Shown: positions 14,818-23,048 of the stretch, one piece after another
Position numbering within the stretch: position 1 is the stretch's first letter
How the letters are laid out: every line of letters starts with the position of its first letter
From: Faecalicatena fissicatena
GTDB lineage: Bacteria > Bacillota > Clostridia > Lachnospirales > Lachnospiraceae
Reading direction: 5' to 3'
Assembly: GCA_001028025.1 (NCBI GenBank)
Contig: LDAQ01000123.1
Coordinates: 1 to 30,891, forward strand
Length of the DNA stretch: 30,891 nt
Made by a program: the position numbers and the translations under genes
Notes under the pieces: generated by a model
Database searches by the model: none
Told to the model about the DNA's origin: nothing
The model's input: only the letters and a program-made list of their open reading frames with translations

Positions 14818-16459
14818 GTCCCTCCTGCCCAAAAACTCCCCTTCCCAAAATCACAACCTCATATGGACGCAGGAATTCTGATCTATCTTTATAATTCCCC
14901 AGCCCCCTATGATACATCTTATCCGTAAGCTCCTCCACTCCAATCTCTCTATCCCTGAAGTTACACAGCACAATCATTACCTTATCTCCGAGCGTTCTTT
15001 TGTACCCCAGCACATCCGGATTCTCCTGGTGCAGAAATTCTATCTCGCCCTCTGCTATTACCTGATTTTCTTTTCTAAGCCGGATCAGCGTTTTATAGAA
15101 AGAAAGAATCGAATCCTCATCTTCTGCCTCTGACTCTGCATTAATGGTTTTATAATTTTCCGGAATACCGATCCATGGTACCGCTTCTGAGAAACCTGCG
15201 TTTTCACCTTTCGTCCACTGCATAGGGGTCCGTCCGTTGTCACGGGAACGGGCAGCCAGGATTTCCAGCGCCTCCTCACGGCTATTTCCCTGAGACAGCA
15301 GGATCTCATAATAATTCAGGCTTTCGACGTCTCTGTATTGAGAGATGTCCAGGTATCCTGCATTGGTCATTCCAAGTTCTTCTCCCTGGTAAATGTACGG
15401 AGTTCCCCGCATCAAATGGATGGCCGCAGCCAGCATTTTAGCAGATTCTTTCCAGTATTTTCCGTCATCTCCAAGGCGGGATACGATTCTTGGCTGGTCG
15501 TGATTGCACCAGAATACTGCATTCCAGCCCCCGGCTTTCTGCATGCCGGTCTGCCATTCCTCAAACAGGCGCTTTAAGGCCGGTATGTCAGGATCCATCA
15601 GCTCCCACTTATTTCCGTTTTTATAGTCCACCTTCAAATGGTGAAAATTAAAGCACATGGAAAGTTCTTTTTCATCCGGATTGGAGTAGCGGATGCAGCT
15701 GTCCAGCGATGTGGAGGACATTTCTCCTACGGTTACCATATCTTCAATTGCAGTGTCCCGGACCAGTTCCTTCAGGAATTCATGCACATGCCTGCCGTCT
15801 GTATAAAATCTTCTGCCATCCCCTTCCAGATCATCCTCAAATCTCTCCGGCTTTGATATCAGATTGACAACGTCAAAGCGGAACCCTTTCACGCCCTTTC
15901 CTTTCCAAAAACGTATTACTTCTTTCAGTTCCTCTCTCACCTTTGGGTTTTCCCAGTTCAAGTCTGCCTGGGTAACATCAAACAGATGAAGATACCATTT
16001 GCCAAGGCGGGGCACATATTCCCATGCAGGACCGCCGAATTTGGACTCCCAGTTTGTGGGGGCTTTTTCCGGAGAGCCTTCTTGAAAAATATAATAATCC
16101 ATGTATCTCGGATCACCTTCCAGTGCCTTTTGGAACCACTCATGCTCTGTGGAGGTATGATTGAATACCATGTCCAGCATCAGACCCATCCCCCGGCTGT
16201 CCGCCTCTTCAATCAGCTCCTCCAGGTCTTCCATCGTCCCAAACAGCGGATCTATTTCCCGATAATCTGCCACATCATAGCCATTGTCATTCTGAGGAGA
16301 TACAAAAAATGGTGTCAGCCAAAGATAATCTACGCCAAGTGCCTGCAGATAATCCAGTTTTTCAAGGACTCCGCACAGGTCTCCAGTTCCATCTTTGTTG
16401 GAATCCCTGAATGATTTTGGATAGATCTGGTATACTGTTTTATTCTTAAAATTTGTCAT
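14813..16459 (-). CDS. treC: Trehalose-6-phosphate hydrolase (GH13 phospho-alpha-glucosidase)
   Basis: A 548-residue GH13 enzyme that splits imported trehalose-6-phosphate into glucose and glucose-6-phosphate in the cytosol. Nucleophile D196 lies in GFRFDVVNLIS, the acid/base E246 in TVGEMSS, and the third acid D321 in CNHDQPR with H320. Blocks such as DNGYDVADY, DMVFNHTSTEHEWF, DLNWENP and GRRFYTDG match the TreC/TreA subgroup closely, in contrast with general oligo-1,6-glucosidases. The start at 16459 has GGAGG eight bases upstream; the open frame extends 60 codons further without one. It lies 80 bp downstream of the trehalose PTS gene. The last codons fall inside the right arm of the long inverted repeat (14525-14817), so the C-terminal residues may be altered relative to relatives. 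The alternative name in Bacillus is treA. Confidence 0.93.
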   Translation of the reverse strand: MTNFKNKTVYQIYPKSFRDSNKDGTGDLCGVLEKLDYLQALGVDYLWLTPFFVSPQNDNGYDVADYREIDPLFGTMEDLEELIEEADSRGMGLMLDMVFNHTSTEHEWFQKALEGDPRYMDYYIFQEGSPEKAPTNWESKFGGPAWEYVPRLGKWYLHLFDVTQADLNWENPKVREELKEVIRFWKGKGVKGFRFDVVNLISKPERFEDDLEGDGRRFYTDGRHVHEFLKELVRDTAIEDMVTVGEMSSTSLDSCIRYSNPDEKELSMCFNFHHLKVDYKNGNKWELMDPDIPALKRLFEEWQTGMQKAGGWNAVFWCNHDQPRIVSRLGDDGKYWKESAKMLAAAIHLMRGTPYIYQGEELGMTNAGYLDISQYRDVESLNYYEILLSQGNSREEALEILAARSRDNGRTPMQWTKGENAGFSEAVPWIGIPENYKTINAESEAEDEDSILSFYKTLIRLRKENQVIAEGEIEFLHQENPDVLGYKRTLGDKVMIVLCNFRDREIGVEELTDKMYHRGLGNYKDRSEFLRPYEVVILGRGVFGQEGR

Positions 16460-16539
16460 GCTGCCGTCCTCCGCTTTCACTGATCTTTTATCATTTGTCC
16501 TACTAATGGCTTTTGATTGCCGCCTGTTTAAAACACGTA

Positions 16540-18555
16540 CTAAATCCGATATGTTACTACCGCCGTCTCGCCTGCTGCTGCCTGGATTCCTGTACGGAAC
16601 CGGATGTCTTTTGCATCGCCCTCTCCGGTAATGATACACACCGTCACGTCCGAATGGCCCGCTTCCTTTATCTTTTTCCTGCTGAATCTGATAAGAGGGG
16701 CTCCTGCTTTGACATCATCACCCTCTTTTACCAGATATTCGAATCCATCTCCCTGCATATCTACCGTGTCGATACCTATATGAAGAAGCACTTCCATTCC
16801 ATTGTCCAGCGTCAGACCGCAGGCATGACGGGAATCTTCCATCAATACAGTTACTTTTGCGTCAGCCGGCGCGCAGAGAATTTCATTTTCCGGGAGAATG
16901 GCAACGCCGTCACCCATGATTCCCTCAGAGAACACGCCATCCCCTACCTTTTTTAAGGAAATCACTTTTCCGTCCAAAAATGCCTTCAGCTCCGCTTTTG
17001 TGTCCACTTTATCCGAAGGCGTTTCCACCGGTGATGCTGCCGTATGAATTCCATCCGGTTCTAATCCTTCTGACTGCATTCTATCGGACCGTACCAAATC
17101 TTCTCCCATTTGTCCCGGAGAATCTGTATTTTTCTCTGCTATTGCCACGCCCTTTTTCTTTCCTACAATTGTAGTCAGTACGAAAGGCACTATGATTGCA
17201 ATCGCCATGCATATCGCAAAGGAAAGCATGTATTGAGGCTGAATGGAAAGGATTCCGGGGATTCCGCCCACACCGATTGCGTTTGCCGTTGTCCCGGTCG
17301 CTACACAGACAACCGCGGCACAGGCCGAACCAATCATCCCGCATACAAACGGAAAGAGATATTTCAGGTTTACGCCGAAGATTGCCGGTTCTGTTACGCC
17401 CAGGTAACAGGAGATACATGCAGGCACGTTCACTTCCTGTGCTTCCGCATTCTTTCTCTGCAGAAAGATCATTCCCAGTACTGCGGATCCCTGTGCAATG
17501 TTAGAAAGGGCAATCATAGGCCATAACATCGTCCCGGTGTAATCGGCAATGAGCTGCAGGTCTATGGCATTCGTCATATGGTGAAGGCCGGTGATGACAA
17601 GCGGCGCATAGACAAATCCAAAGACTGCCCCGAATACAACTTTAAACGAGCCGGTGATTCCCGCATATACGACGCTGGATATGGCGGAGCCTATCTTCCA
17701 GCCAACCGGCCCCAGTATAAAATGTGCCGCAATCACTGCCAGCACAAGACTGCAGAATGGAACTACTATCATGGAAATGACCTGAGGCGTGATTTTCCGG
17801 AAGAATTTTTCCAGATATACAAGGGTAAATGCAGCCAGTATTGCAGGTATAACCTGTGCCTGATATCCGATCATGTTCACCTTAAAGAATCCGAAATCCC
17901 AGAACGGAACCTCCGCCGCTGCCGTAGACGCCACGGAATAGGCATTCAAAAGCTGTCCCGATACCAGTGTCAGACCCAGAACGATTCCCAGCATCTGAGT
18001 CGTACCCATCTTTTTCGTTACTGACCAGCAGATCCCTACCGGCAGCATATGGAACACCGCTTCACCGATAAGCCAGAGAAAGCTGTCAATACCGGACCAG
18101 AACTGGCTGATATCACATAATGTCTTCGTCCCGTTCTCAAACAGATAAAGACTGTCGATACAATTTCGAAAACCCAGAATCAGACCACCTACGATAATCG
18201 CCGGTATCAGGGGCGCAAAAATCTCCGCTATCGCCGCAACTGCGCGCTGCAGGAGATTCTGATTGCTCTTCGCCGCCTGCTTCACAGCATCCTTAGATAC
18301 CCCTTCAATCCCGGCAGCAGCAACAAAATCGTTATAAAAATCAGCTACCGTATTCCCAATGATAACCTGGAACTGTCCCGCCTGGGTAAAACTGCCCTTC
18401 ACGGCCTTCATGGCTTCGATTTTTTTCACATCCGCCACCGATGGATCGTTCAGTACGAATCGCATCCTTGTCATACAATGAGAAACCGCGGCAATATTAT
18501 TTTTCCCGCCGACCAGTTTCAAAAGTTCTTTTGCGTCCTCTGCATATCTGCCCAT
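16540..18555 (-). CDS. treP: Trehalose-specific PTS enzyme II (IIB-IIC-IIA fusion)
   Basis: A 671-residue PTS permease that imports and phosphorylates trehalose. Domain order is IIB, with the phosphorylated C27 in SHCMTRMRF; then IIC, about residues 105-475, with roughly ten membrane spans and the GVTEPAIFGVNLKYLFPF signature; then an Ala/Ser/Asp-rich linker of about 60 residues; then a glucose-type IIA domain with active H592 in LLHIGIDTV. Many TreP/TreB proteins lack IIA and borrow it from another system, so the fusion makes this one self-contained. The start is ATG at 18555 with GGGAGG seven bases upstream, in preference to a TTG at 18570. It is the first gene of the tre operon, followed by treC. 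The promoter carries two TreR-type operators (18638-18694). Assignment to trehalose rests on sequence, treC and TreR context together. Confidence 0.92.
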   Translation of the reverse strand: MGRYAEDAKELLKLVGGKNNIAAVSHCMTRMRFVLNDPSVADVKKIEAMKAVKGSFTQAGQFQVIIGNTVADFYNDFVAAAGIEGVSKDAVKQAAKSNQNLLQRAVAAIAEIFAPLIPAIIVGGLILGFRNCIDSLYLFENGTKTLCDISQFWSGIDSFLWLIGEAVFHMLPVGICWSVTKKMGTTQMLGIVLGLTLVSGQLLNAYSVASTAAAEVPFWDFGFFKVNMIGYQAQVIPAILAAFTLVYLEKFFRKITPQVISMIVVPFCSLVLAVIAAHFILGPVGWKIGSAISSVVYAGITGSFKVVFGAVFGFVYAPLVITGLHHMTNAIDLQLIADYTGTMLWPMIALSNIAQGSAVLGMIFLQRKNAEAQEVNVPACISCYLGVTEPAIFGVNLKYLFPFVCGMIGSACAAVVCVATGTTANAIGVGGIPGILSIQPQYMLSFAICMAIAIIVPFVLTTIVGKKKGVAIAEKNTDSPGQMGEDLVRSDRMQSEGLEPDGIHTAASPVETPSDKVDTKAELKAFLDGKVISLKKVGDGVFSEGIMGDGVAILPENEILCAPADAKVTVLMEDSRHACGLTLDNGMEVLLHIGIDTVDMQGDGFEYLVKEGDDVKAGAPLIRFSRKKIKEAGHSDVTVCIITGEGDAKDIRFRTGIQAAAGETAVVTYRI

Positions 18556-18637
18556 TACTCTTCCTCCCAATCTTTACATTTATCAGGTTTAGCATTTACC
18601 TGTCTGATTATTCACTGCCTGCCCTGCTGTCGACTTC

Positions 18638-18694
18638 ACTTGTTCAAACAAGTTCCTTTAATCATTTTATATCACACTTGTTTAAACAAGTCAA
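18638..18694 (-). promoter_or_regulatory. treP promoter with two TreR-type palindromic operators
   Basis: On the minus strand TTGACT (18694-18689) and TATAAA (18671-18666) are 17 bp apart, a near-consensus promoter. The perfect 16-bp palindrome ACTTGTTTAAACAAGT (18676-18691) fills the spacer and overlaps the -35. A near-copy with one central mismatch, ACTTGTTCAAACAAGT, lies at 18638-18653 in the early transcribed region, 38 bp away. A related site sits at the treR promoter. This arrangement would block polymerase when repressor is bound. Confidence 0.88.
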
Positions 18695-18920
18695 GAGATT
18701 TTCACAAATTTATTCTTTAGATTGGGCTATTGTGAACGGGACGCCCGGTTTGGAAGTTGATTCCCAAAAATGTATGGGAAAGAAATAGTAAGGCATCTAA
18801 AGACTTGTGTAAAGAGGGAAGACCTAAAAAAAGGTATTATGCCCTTCCTATATTCCTGATTTGGGTTCTGATTGCATGGCTCATTATACGTTTCCGATGA
18901 TCTGCGGTATAAAAAATACA
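18695..18920. other. Gene-free interval upstream of the treP promoter
   Basis: These 226 bp lie between the treP promoter and the asrC terminator. Short frames exist on both strands but none has a ribosome binding site or recognisable product. One plus-strand frame ending at 18898 encodes a basic stretch followed by a hydrophobic run, but lacks an ATG start. No repeat or structured element stands out. Confidence 0.5.
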
Positions 18921-18957
18921 GGCTGCAGCACAACGATAATCCGTCAGTGCTGCAGCC
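18921..18957 (-). terminator. Rho-independent terminator of asrABC
   Basis: The 11-bp perfect stem GGCTGCAGCAC (18921-18931) with GTGCTGCAGCC (18947-18957) lies 20 bp after the asrC stop. On the minus strand it is followed by TGTATTTTTTATACC, a good T-tract. Confidence 0.88.
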
Positions 18958-18976
18958 ACATTTGTTCTATGAATAT

Positions 18977-20044
18977 TTATTCAGCAGGTCCTGCCGCCTG
19001 ATGCATGGTCAGCGGCTTGACATTAAAATTCGAGCGGTATTCTGTCTCATCCCAGAAAATATCTTCTGCCACAAGACACTGTGGATTCAAAGTCACCCCA
19101 TCCAGAATGATTTCTTTAAACTTCTTATAACCCGCCCGGTCAATCAGATGTCCGCCATGGAGATATTCCGGCTTATAATCCATAACCCAGGCTGAGAACT
19201 TCTGCCAGTTGCTAAGAACAGAAAGTATCACATCCTCTGTTGCCCAGTTCAGGAACATCTTTCCAGTACGCGGAGTCTGGCGCCCGGTCCTGCCGCCTAA
19301 GATTACGCGGTAATACTTCGTGGGTTCTCTCGTCCATGCGCTGGTTGGACATGCCCTGACGCACTCACCGCAGCCAATGCAGCAGCAGGCATCCTTCTCA
19401 ATCTTTCCAGTATCCTCATTCAGTTTCAGCACTCTGGTAGATGCCTTCTCGCATGTGCGGGCACAGGCACCGCAGCCAATGCAGCGTTCAGGATGATAAA
19501 CCATACGTGCCACCCCAATAATTCCAAAGTCACACAGATGTGCCTTATTACAGTCATTCGGGCATCCGGCAATATTAATCTTAATGTGATAATGGCTCGG
19601 GAAAATGATTGGCTCTATTTTCCTCGCCAGTTCGTATGTATTGCAGTTTCCACAGATACAGTGATAATTCCCGATACATGCCGTAATATTTCGTGCACCG
19701 ATCGTCGGGTATCCGCTCTTCGGATTCCATTCCTGCGGTTCATGCGATACGGTGTCCATATCCACCTGGCAAAGCTTTGCATCTACCTCTTTGATATAGT
19801 CTTCCAAATAGGCATTCACAGCAGGAACATTCTCATAAGGAATACCGGTTATGTCGAACGTCTGCCTTGTTCCAAAATGAAAGTTCCCATCCCCCCAGGT
19901 TCTGGCAATATGCTCAATCACTGTAAGATAGGAAGAATCAATGAAACCTCCCGGAACCCTCATCTGCAGCATAAACTGTCCAGGGACTTTGGACTGGCGA
20001 AAGCAGTTAATCCGCAGTTTTTTGATATTAATATCCTGATTCAT
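18977..20044 (-). CDS. asrC: Anaerobic sulfite reductase subunit C (siroheme catalytic subunit)
   Basis: A 355-residue catalytic subunit that reduces sulfite to sulfide with electrons from AsrA/AsrB. The N-terminal ferredoxin-like half contains PGGFIDSSYL and GDGNFHFGTRQTFDITGI. The siroheme-[4Fe-4S] ligands follow as C123-x5-C129 (ACIGNYHC) and C161-x3-C165 (AGCPNDC). Two further ferredoxin clusters are at C188, C191, C194, C198 and at C222, C225, C228, C232. That order (siroheme site, then two 4Fe-4S clusters) is the AsrC arrangement, in contrast to dissimilatory DsrAB. The gene is third of asrA-asrB-asrC, starting 18 bp after asrB, and ends at a strong terminator. The start is preceded by GAAAGGAGTG. 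Confidence 0.94.
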   Translation of the reverse strand: MNQDINIKKLRINCFRQSKVPGQFMLQMRVPGGFIDSSYLTVIEHIARTWGDGNFHFGTRQTFDITGIPYENVPAVNAYLEDYIKEVDAKLCQVDMDTVSHEPQEWNPKSGYPTIGARNITACIGNYHCICGNCNTYELARKIEPIIFPSHYHIKINIAGCPNDCNKAHLCDFGIIGVARMVYHPERCIGCGACARTCEKASTRVLKLNEDTGKIEKDACCCIGCGECVRACPTSAWTREPTKYYRVILGGRTGRQTPRTGKMFLNWATEDVILSVLSNWQKFSAWVMDYKPEYLHGGHLIDRAGYKKFKEIILDGVTLNPQCLVAEDIFWDETEYRSNFNVKPLTMHQAAGPAE

Positions 20045-20062
20045 ACCATTTACACTCCTTTC

Positions 20063-20854
20063 TCAATCCACCAGATCACGGGCTGTTGTATATGGGAAAA
20101 CAGGGCCGTCTGTACAGACATAGACCTCATCAATCCTGCAGTGCCCGCATTTTCCAATGGCACATGACATCTTCCGCTCAAAACTCATCCAGACCTTCTC
20201 TGGGTCTACATTGTATTTCATAAGTTCAAGCCCGGTGAACTTCATCATCGGAGGCGGTCCAACTACTACGACTGCATAGCCTCCCTGAAACTCGTCAAAT
20301 GGAATCTCTTTTACAAATTCAGTTACAAAGCCGGTCCTCCAGCCTTCCTTTTGATCTGTATCCAGTGCATAGGTCACAGCAAACTTCTCCTTCCACTTTA
20401 CCAGATCCCCGCTGAAAATGATTCCTTCCTCATTCTTAAAACCGGAAATAAGATGCACGCTCTTCACGTACTCCGGCTTCTCTGCAAAGCGGCGGAGCAT
20501 AGAGCGCACTGGCGCTAAGCCCGTTCCCCCGGTAATCACTACTATATGTTTCCCGGCAAATTCATCAACAGGCCAACCTTTGCCATAAGGTCCGCGTAAG
20601 AACAGCATATCTCCCGGCTCCTTCGAAAAAATACAGTCTGTCACTTTCCCTACTGAACGGATCGTAAACTCCAGCCATCCTTCTCCCTGTGCTGATACTG
20701 AGATTGGTGCCTCACCAATCTTAGGGATGGAAAGCTGCATGAACTGACCATGAGCCGGACAGGCATCAGAAGCGACTCTAAAGGTCCACTCATGCTCACT
20801 TTCTTTGTGCACATCCAGAATTGTGCACGGTTCTGGCATAACAGGATTCATCAT
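20063..20854 (-). CDS. asrB: Anaerobic sulfite reductase subunit B (FAD/NAD(P)H-binding)
   Basis: A 263-residue ferredoxin-NADP reductase-type flavoprotein that passes electrons from NAD(P)H towards AsrC. It has an FAD-binding beta barrel (residues about 10-95) and a nucleotide-binding domain with HIVVITGGTGLAPVRSML and VVVVGPPPMM. The C-terminal cysteine cluster is C231, C236, C239, C247 in SCAIGKCGHC...VC, like the 2Fe-2S site of dihydroorotate dehydrogenase electron-transfer subunits. The start is placed at ATG 20854 with GGAGG seven bases upstream. The next codon is also ATG (20851), so either could be used. An extended frame to 20905 would overlap asrA and is rejected. It begins 13 bp after the asrA stop. 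Confidence 0.93.
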   Translation of the reverse strand: MMNPVMPEPCTILDVHKESEHEWTFRVASDACPAHGQFMQLSIPKIGEAPISVSAQGEGWLEFTIRSVGKVTDCIFSKEPGDMLFLRGPYGKGWPVDEFAGKHIVVITGGTGLAPVRSMLRRFAEKPEYVKSVHLISGFKNEEGIIFSGDLVKWKEKFAVTYALDTDQKEGWRTGFVTEFVKEIPFDEFQGGYAVVVVGPPPMMKFTGLELMKYNVDPEKVWMSFERKMSCAIGKCGHCRIDEVYVCTDGPVFPYTTARDLVD

Positions 20855-20867
20855 AACAGCCCCTCCT

Positions 20868-21902
20868 TTACTGTTCCATGCCGGCTTTGATCTCCTCCAC
20901 CGCATGATTCATTTTGTTGACAGTTGCACTAATCGAAATCATTTCCGGACAACGGTGCGTGCATCGACCACAGCCCACGCACATATGGGAATCCCCAAAA
21001 CGCGCCTTATAGTCATAAAACTTATGTAAGACCTTGAAACGCATCCGGTCTGCCGGAGTACTTCGCATCTCTTTCTGCCCTGCCATCTGGTCGAAGCCTT
21101 CCACCTGACAGGAAGCGGTCACTCTGCGGCGCTCTCCTACTTCCGGATTGTCTCCATAGACAACATCCCGTGTAGTAAAACAGGTACAGGTAGAACATGC
21201 CACCGTGCAGCTTCCGCAGGATGTGCATCTTCCATCGAATTCCTTCCACATAGGGTGTTTCTTAAGTGCCCTGCGTACGTCTTTATCCGACAGATCGGGA
21301 ATCTTTACTTTCAGCTCATTCTCCTCTACGAACATCGGTGTATAGCTGGTATCGGGCATCCCTTCAAAATAAAACTGGAAACTCTCATCCGTCACATGAA
21401 CTTTCACCCCTTCTTCTGAAAACTTAAGTGCCAGTGAGTAGTCATCCGTCCGGTTCGTTCCCATGGAAACACAAAAACAGGTATCGTCTCCGCCATTACA
21501 CTCCATCATGGCGAACTTAACCAGCTCCCGCACACGCTGATAATAGAAATCCTCATACCCACCGTTACCCGAAAAAATCTTCGCCTGAATATGCTGTGCA
21601 TTGATATCGCAGGGTCGGGCAAGTATCAGAATTGGTTTTTTAGGTCCTTTACTCTCACGGAACTCATCTTCCGTAAAATACAGAATTGTCTCCTGGATTG
21701 GATTGATAACCTCCTTTGCAGGATAATCAGACTTTGTGTCCCATACAATCTCGCTGACATTTTCCACGCTATCATAGCGGATAATGTCGGTATCCGAAAA
21801 GCGCCCCTCTTTCGGGAATCGCTTCGGAGCGTAAATGCAGTAGTCCTTTTTGAGTGCACGCAGAACCTCTTCGGCCTGGGCGGTATTAAGTACATAATCC
21901 AT
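20868..21902 (-). CDS. asrA: Anaerobic sulfite reductase subunit A (iron-sulfur electron transfer)
   Basis: A 344-residue iron-sulfur protein, first gene of asrABC. The first two-thirds resembles the HdrA/HycB-linked domain of AsrA proteins and contains a cysteine stretch (ARPCDINAQH near residue 90, then GGDDTCFCVSMG). The C-terminal part holds two 4Fe-4S clusters: C226, C229, C232, C236 and C308, C311, C314, C318. It is thought to relay electrons between AsrB and AsrC. The start follows AAAGGAGG. The upstream leader (21903-22066) is strongly structured and may regulate expression. No dedicated sulfite regulator is present in the window. Confidence 0.94.
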   Translation of the reverse strand: MDYVLNTAQAEEVLRALKKDYCIYAPKRFPKEGRFSDTDIIRYDSVENVSEIVWDTKSDYPAKEVINPIQETILYFTEDEFRESKGPKKPILILARPCDINAQHIQAKIFSGNGGYEDFYYQRVRELVKFAMMECNGGDDTCFCVSMGTNRTDDYSLALKFSEEGVKVHVTDESFQFYFEGMPDTSYTPMFVEENELKVKIPDLSDKDVRRALKKHPMWKEFDGRCTSCGSCTVACSTCTCFTTRDVVYGDNPEVGERRRVTASCQVEGFDQMAGQKEMRSTPADRMRFKVLHKFYDYKARFGDSHMCVGCGRCTHRCPEMISISATVNKMNHAVEEIKAGMEQ

Positions 21903-21926
21903 TCTGAAAGCCTCCTTTTCATTGTT

Positions 21927-22066
21927 GTTCCAGAATCATAGTTCAGACTGATCTGCGCATTTGCTGAGCAGACCGTACGTAAACGTGGTGGCCGCAGGCA
22001 TCCAGCCCATCGCAAAGCGATTTTAATGGCTGGATGTGTAACAGTTCAGACTTATCTGAACTGTTA
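21927..22066 (-). promoter_or_regulatory. Structured asrA leader with two strong hairpins and a competing pairing
   Basis: Upstream of asrA, TAACAGTTCAGA (22039-22050) pairs perfectly with 22055-22066 over 12 bp with a CTTA loop. A second compound hairpin has arms CATCCAGCC (21999-22007) and GGCTGGATG (22028-22036), with an inner ATCGC/GCGAT stem. AGTTCAGACT also recurs at 21940-21949, just above the ribosome binding site, so the first hairpin's 5' arm in the RNA could instead pair there. TGTTCCAGA is repeated at 21926-21934 and 22067-22075. This looks like a regulated leader, but I recognise no known riboswitch class and see no T-tract terminator. Confidence 0.6.
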
Positions 22067-22153
22067 TGTTCCAGACAAATTTCTGCCCGCACCACATTTA
22101 CATTTATTTTACCACCATTTTACTATAAGCAAAAATTATTTAATATTATTATA

Positions 22154-22172
22154 TGATAACATTAAATTATCA
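22154..22172. promoter_or_regulatory. AT-rich palindrome between asrA and treR
   Basis: TGATAACATTAAATTATCA at 22154-22172 is a dyad of TGATAA and TTATCA separated by seven bases, in the very AT-rich stretch where the asr promoter should lie. It could be an operator for a redox or sulfite-responsive regulator. No matching regulator gene is in the window, and chance occurrence in AT-rich DNA is possible. Confidence 0.35.
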
Positions 22173-22220
22173 CTGATATTTATCCCCGGTTAGTAATCCC
22201 TCTCCTTCCCGCACAAAGAC

Positions 22221-22270
22221 TTGACATCTCAGTTCAATGAATTATAATAAAATCAGATGTTTAAACAAGT
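22221..22270 (+). promoter_or_regulatory. treR promoter with overlapping TreR-type operator
   Basis: TTGACA (22221-22226) and TATAAT (22243-22248) are 16 bp apart, close to consensus. Immediately downstream, 22255-22270 reads AGATGTTTAAACAAGT, matching 14 of 16 positions of the perfect palindrome at the treP promoter. It would sit over the transcription start, fitting autorepression. Confidence 0.82.
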
Positions 22271-22295
22271 ATGCTATTATAAAGGAAAATATGCC

Positions 22296-23027
22296 ATGCC
22301 AAAAGCAAAATTCGAATCAATTTATAAAGACCTGAAACAGAAAATAGAGGCCGGGGAATACCCTTATCAGGAGCTGCTGCCCTCAGAAAATACAATGGTG
22401 GACATATACAGCAGTTCCCGGAACACGATCCGCCGTGCCGTTCTGGAGCTGGCTGAGCAGGGCTATGTACAGTCCCTTCACGGAAAAGGAGTCCGCGTGA
22501 TTTACCAGCCGGTGGATCAGGCCGATTTCACTTTGGGCGGAATCGAAAGTTTTAAAGAATCCGCGGACAGAAACAACCGGAAAACTTCTACACAGGTCAT
22601 CCAGTTCACAGAAATCACAGCCGATGCCCGCGTGTCTGCAAACACAGGCTTTGCCGCAGGAAGCGAGCTTTATTACATCCAACGCGTCCGTTATCTGGAA
22701 GACAAGGCGCTGATCCTGGATATCAATATGTTCCTCAAATCCTTTGTGCCGGGACTTACAAAAGAAATTGCCGAAAAATCCATTTATGAATATATTGAAA
22801 ATGAATTGGGAATGGCTATTGTAACCAGCAAGAGAAAAATGACCGTGGAGCGTGCCACCCAGATCGATGAAAAATATCTGGAGCTGAATGACTATAACTG
22901 CCTTGCAGTTGTCAGCGGACAGACCTTTAATTCGGATGGGATCATGTTTGAATATACCCAGTCCAGGCACCGCCCCGATTACTTCTGCTTCCAGGATACT
23001 GCCACGAGAAAACGGCAGCCTGTATAA
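22296..23027 (+). CDS. treR: GntR-family trehalose operon repressor (TreR-like)
   Basis: A 243-residue HutC-subfamily GntR regulator. The winged helix-turn-helix occupies residues 1-70 (LPSENTMVDIYSSSRNTIRRAVLELAEQGYV, then HGKGVRVIY). The UTRA ligand-binding domain fills residues about 85-235. Trehalose-6-phosphate is the known inducer of the Bacillus homologue. The start is placed at ATG 22296 with AAAGGA about ten bases upstream. An in-frame ATG at 22257 lies inside the operator and at the transcription start, so it is unlikely. It is 3.7 kb from treP, with the oppositely transcribed asr genes in between, yet shares the operator sequence. The SRAP gene starts 21 bp downstream and may be co-transcribed. 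Confidence 0.9.
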   Translation: MPKAKFESIYKDLKQKIEAGEYPYQELLPSENTMVDIYSSSRNTIRRAVLELAEQGYVQSLHGKGVRVIYQPVDQADFTLGGIESFKESADRNNRKTSTQVIQFTEITADARVSANTGFAAGSELYYIQRVRYLEDKALILDINMFLKSFVPGLTKEIAEKSIYEYIENELGMAIVTSKRKMTVERATQIDEKYLELNDYNCLAVVSGQTFNSDGIMFEYTQSRHRPDYFCFQDTATRKRQPV

Positions 23028-23048
23028 CGACTGAAAGGAGTATCACCC

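Noticed and set aside
16460..16639. N-terminal extension of the trehalose-6-phosphate hydrolase
   Set aside because: The 60 extra residues are basic and unlike GH13 proteins, and overlap the end of treP. GGAGG marks the internal ATG at 16459.
18770..18898. Small plus-strand frames, including one with a basic segment followed by a hydrophobic run
   Set aside because: No ribosome binding site, no ATG for the hydrophobic frame, and no conserved product could be recognised.
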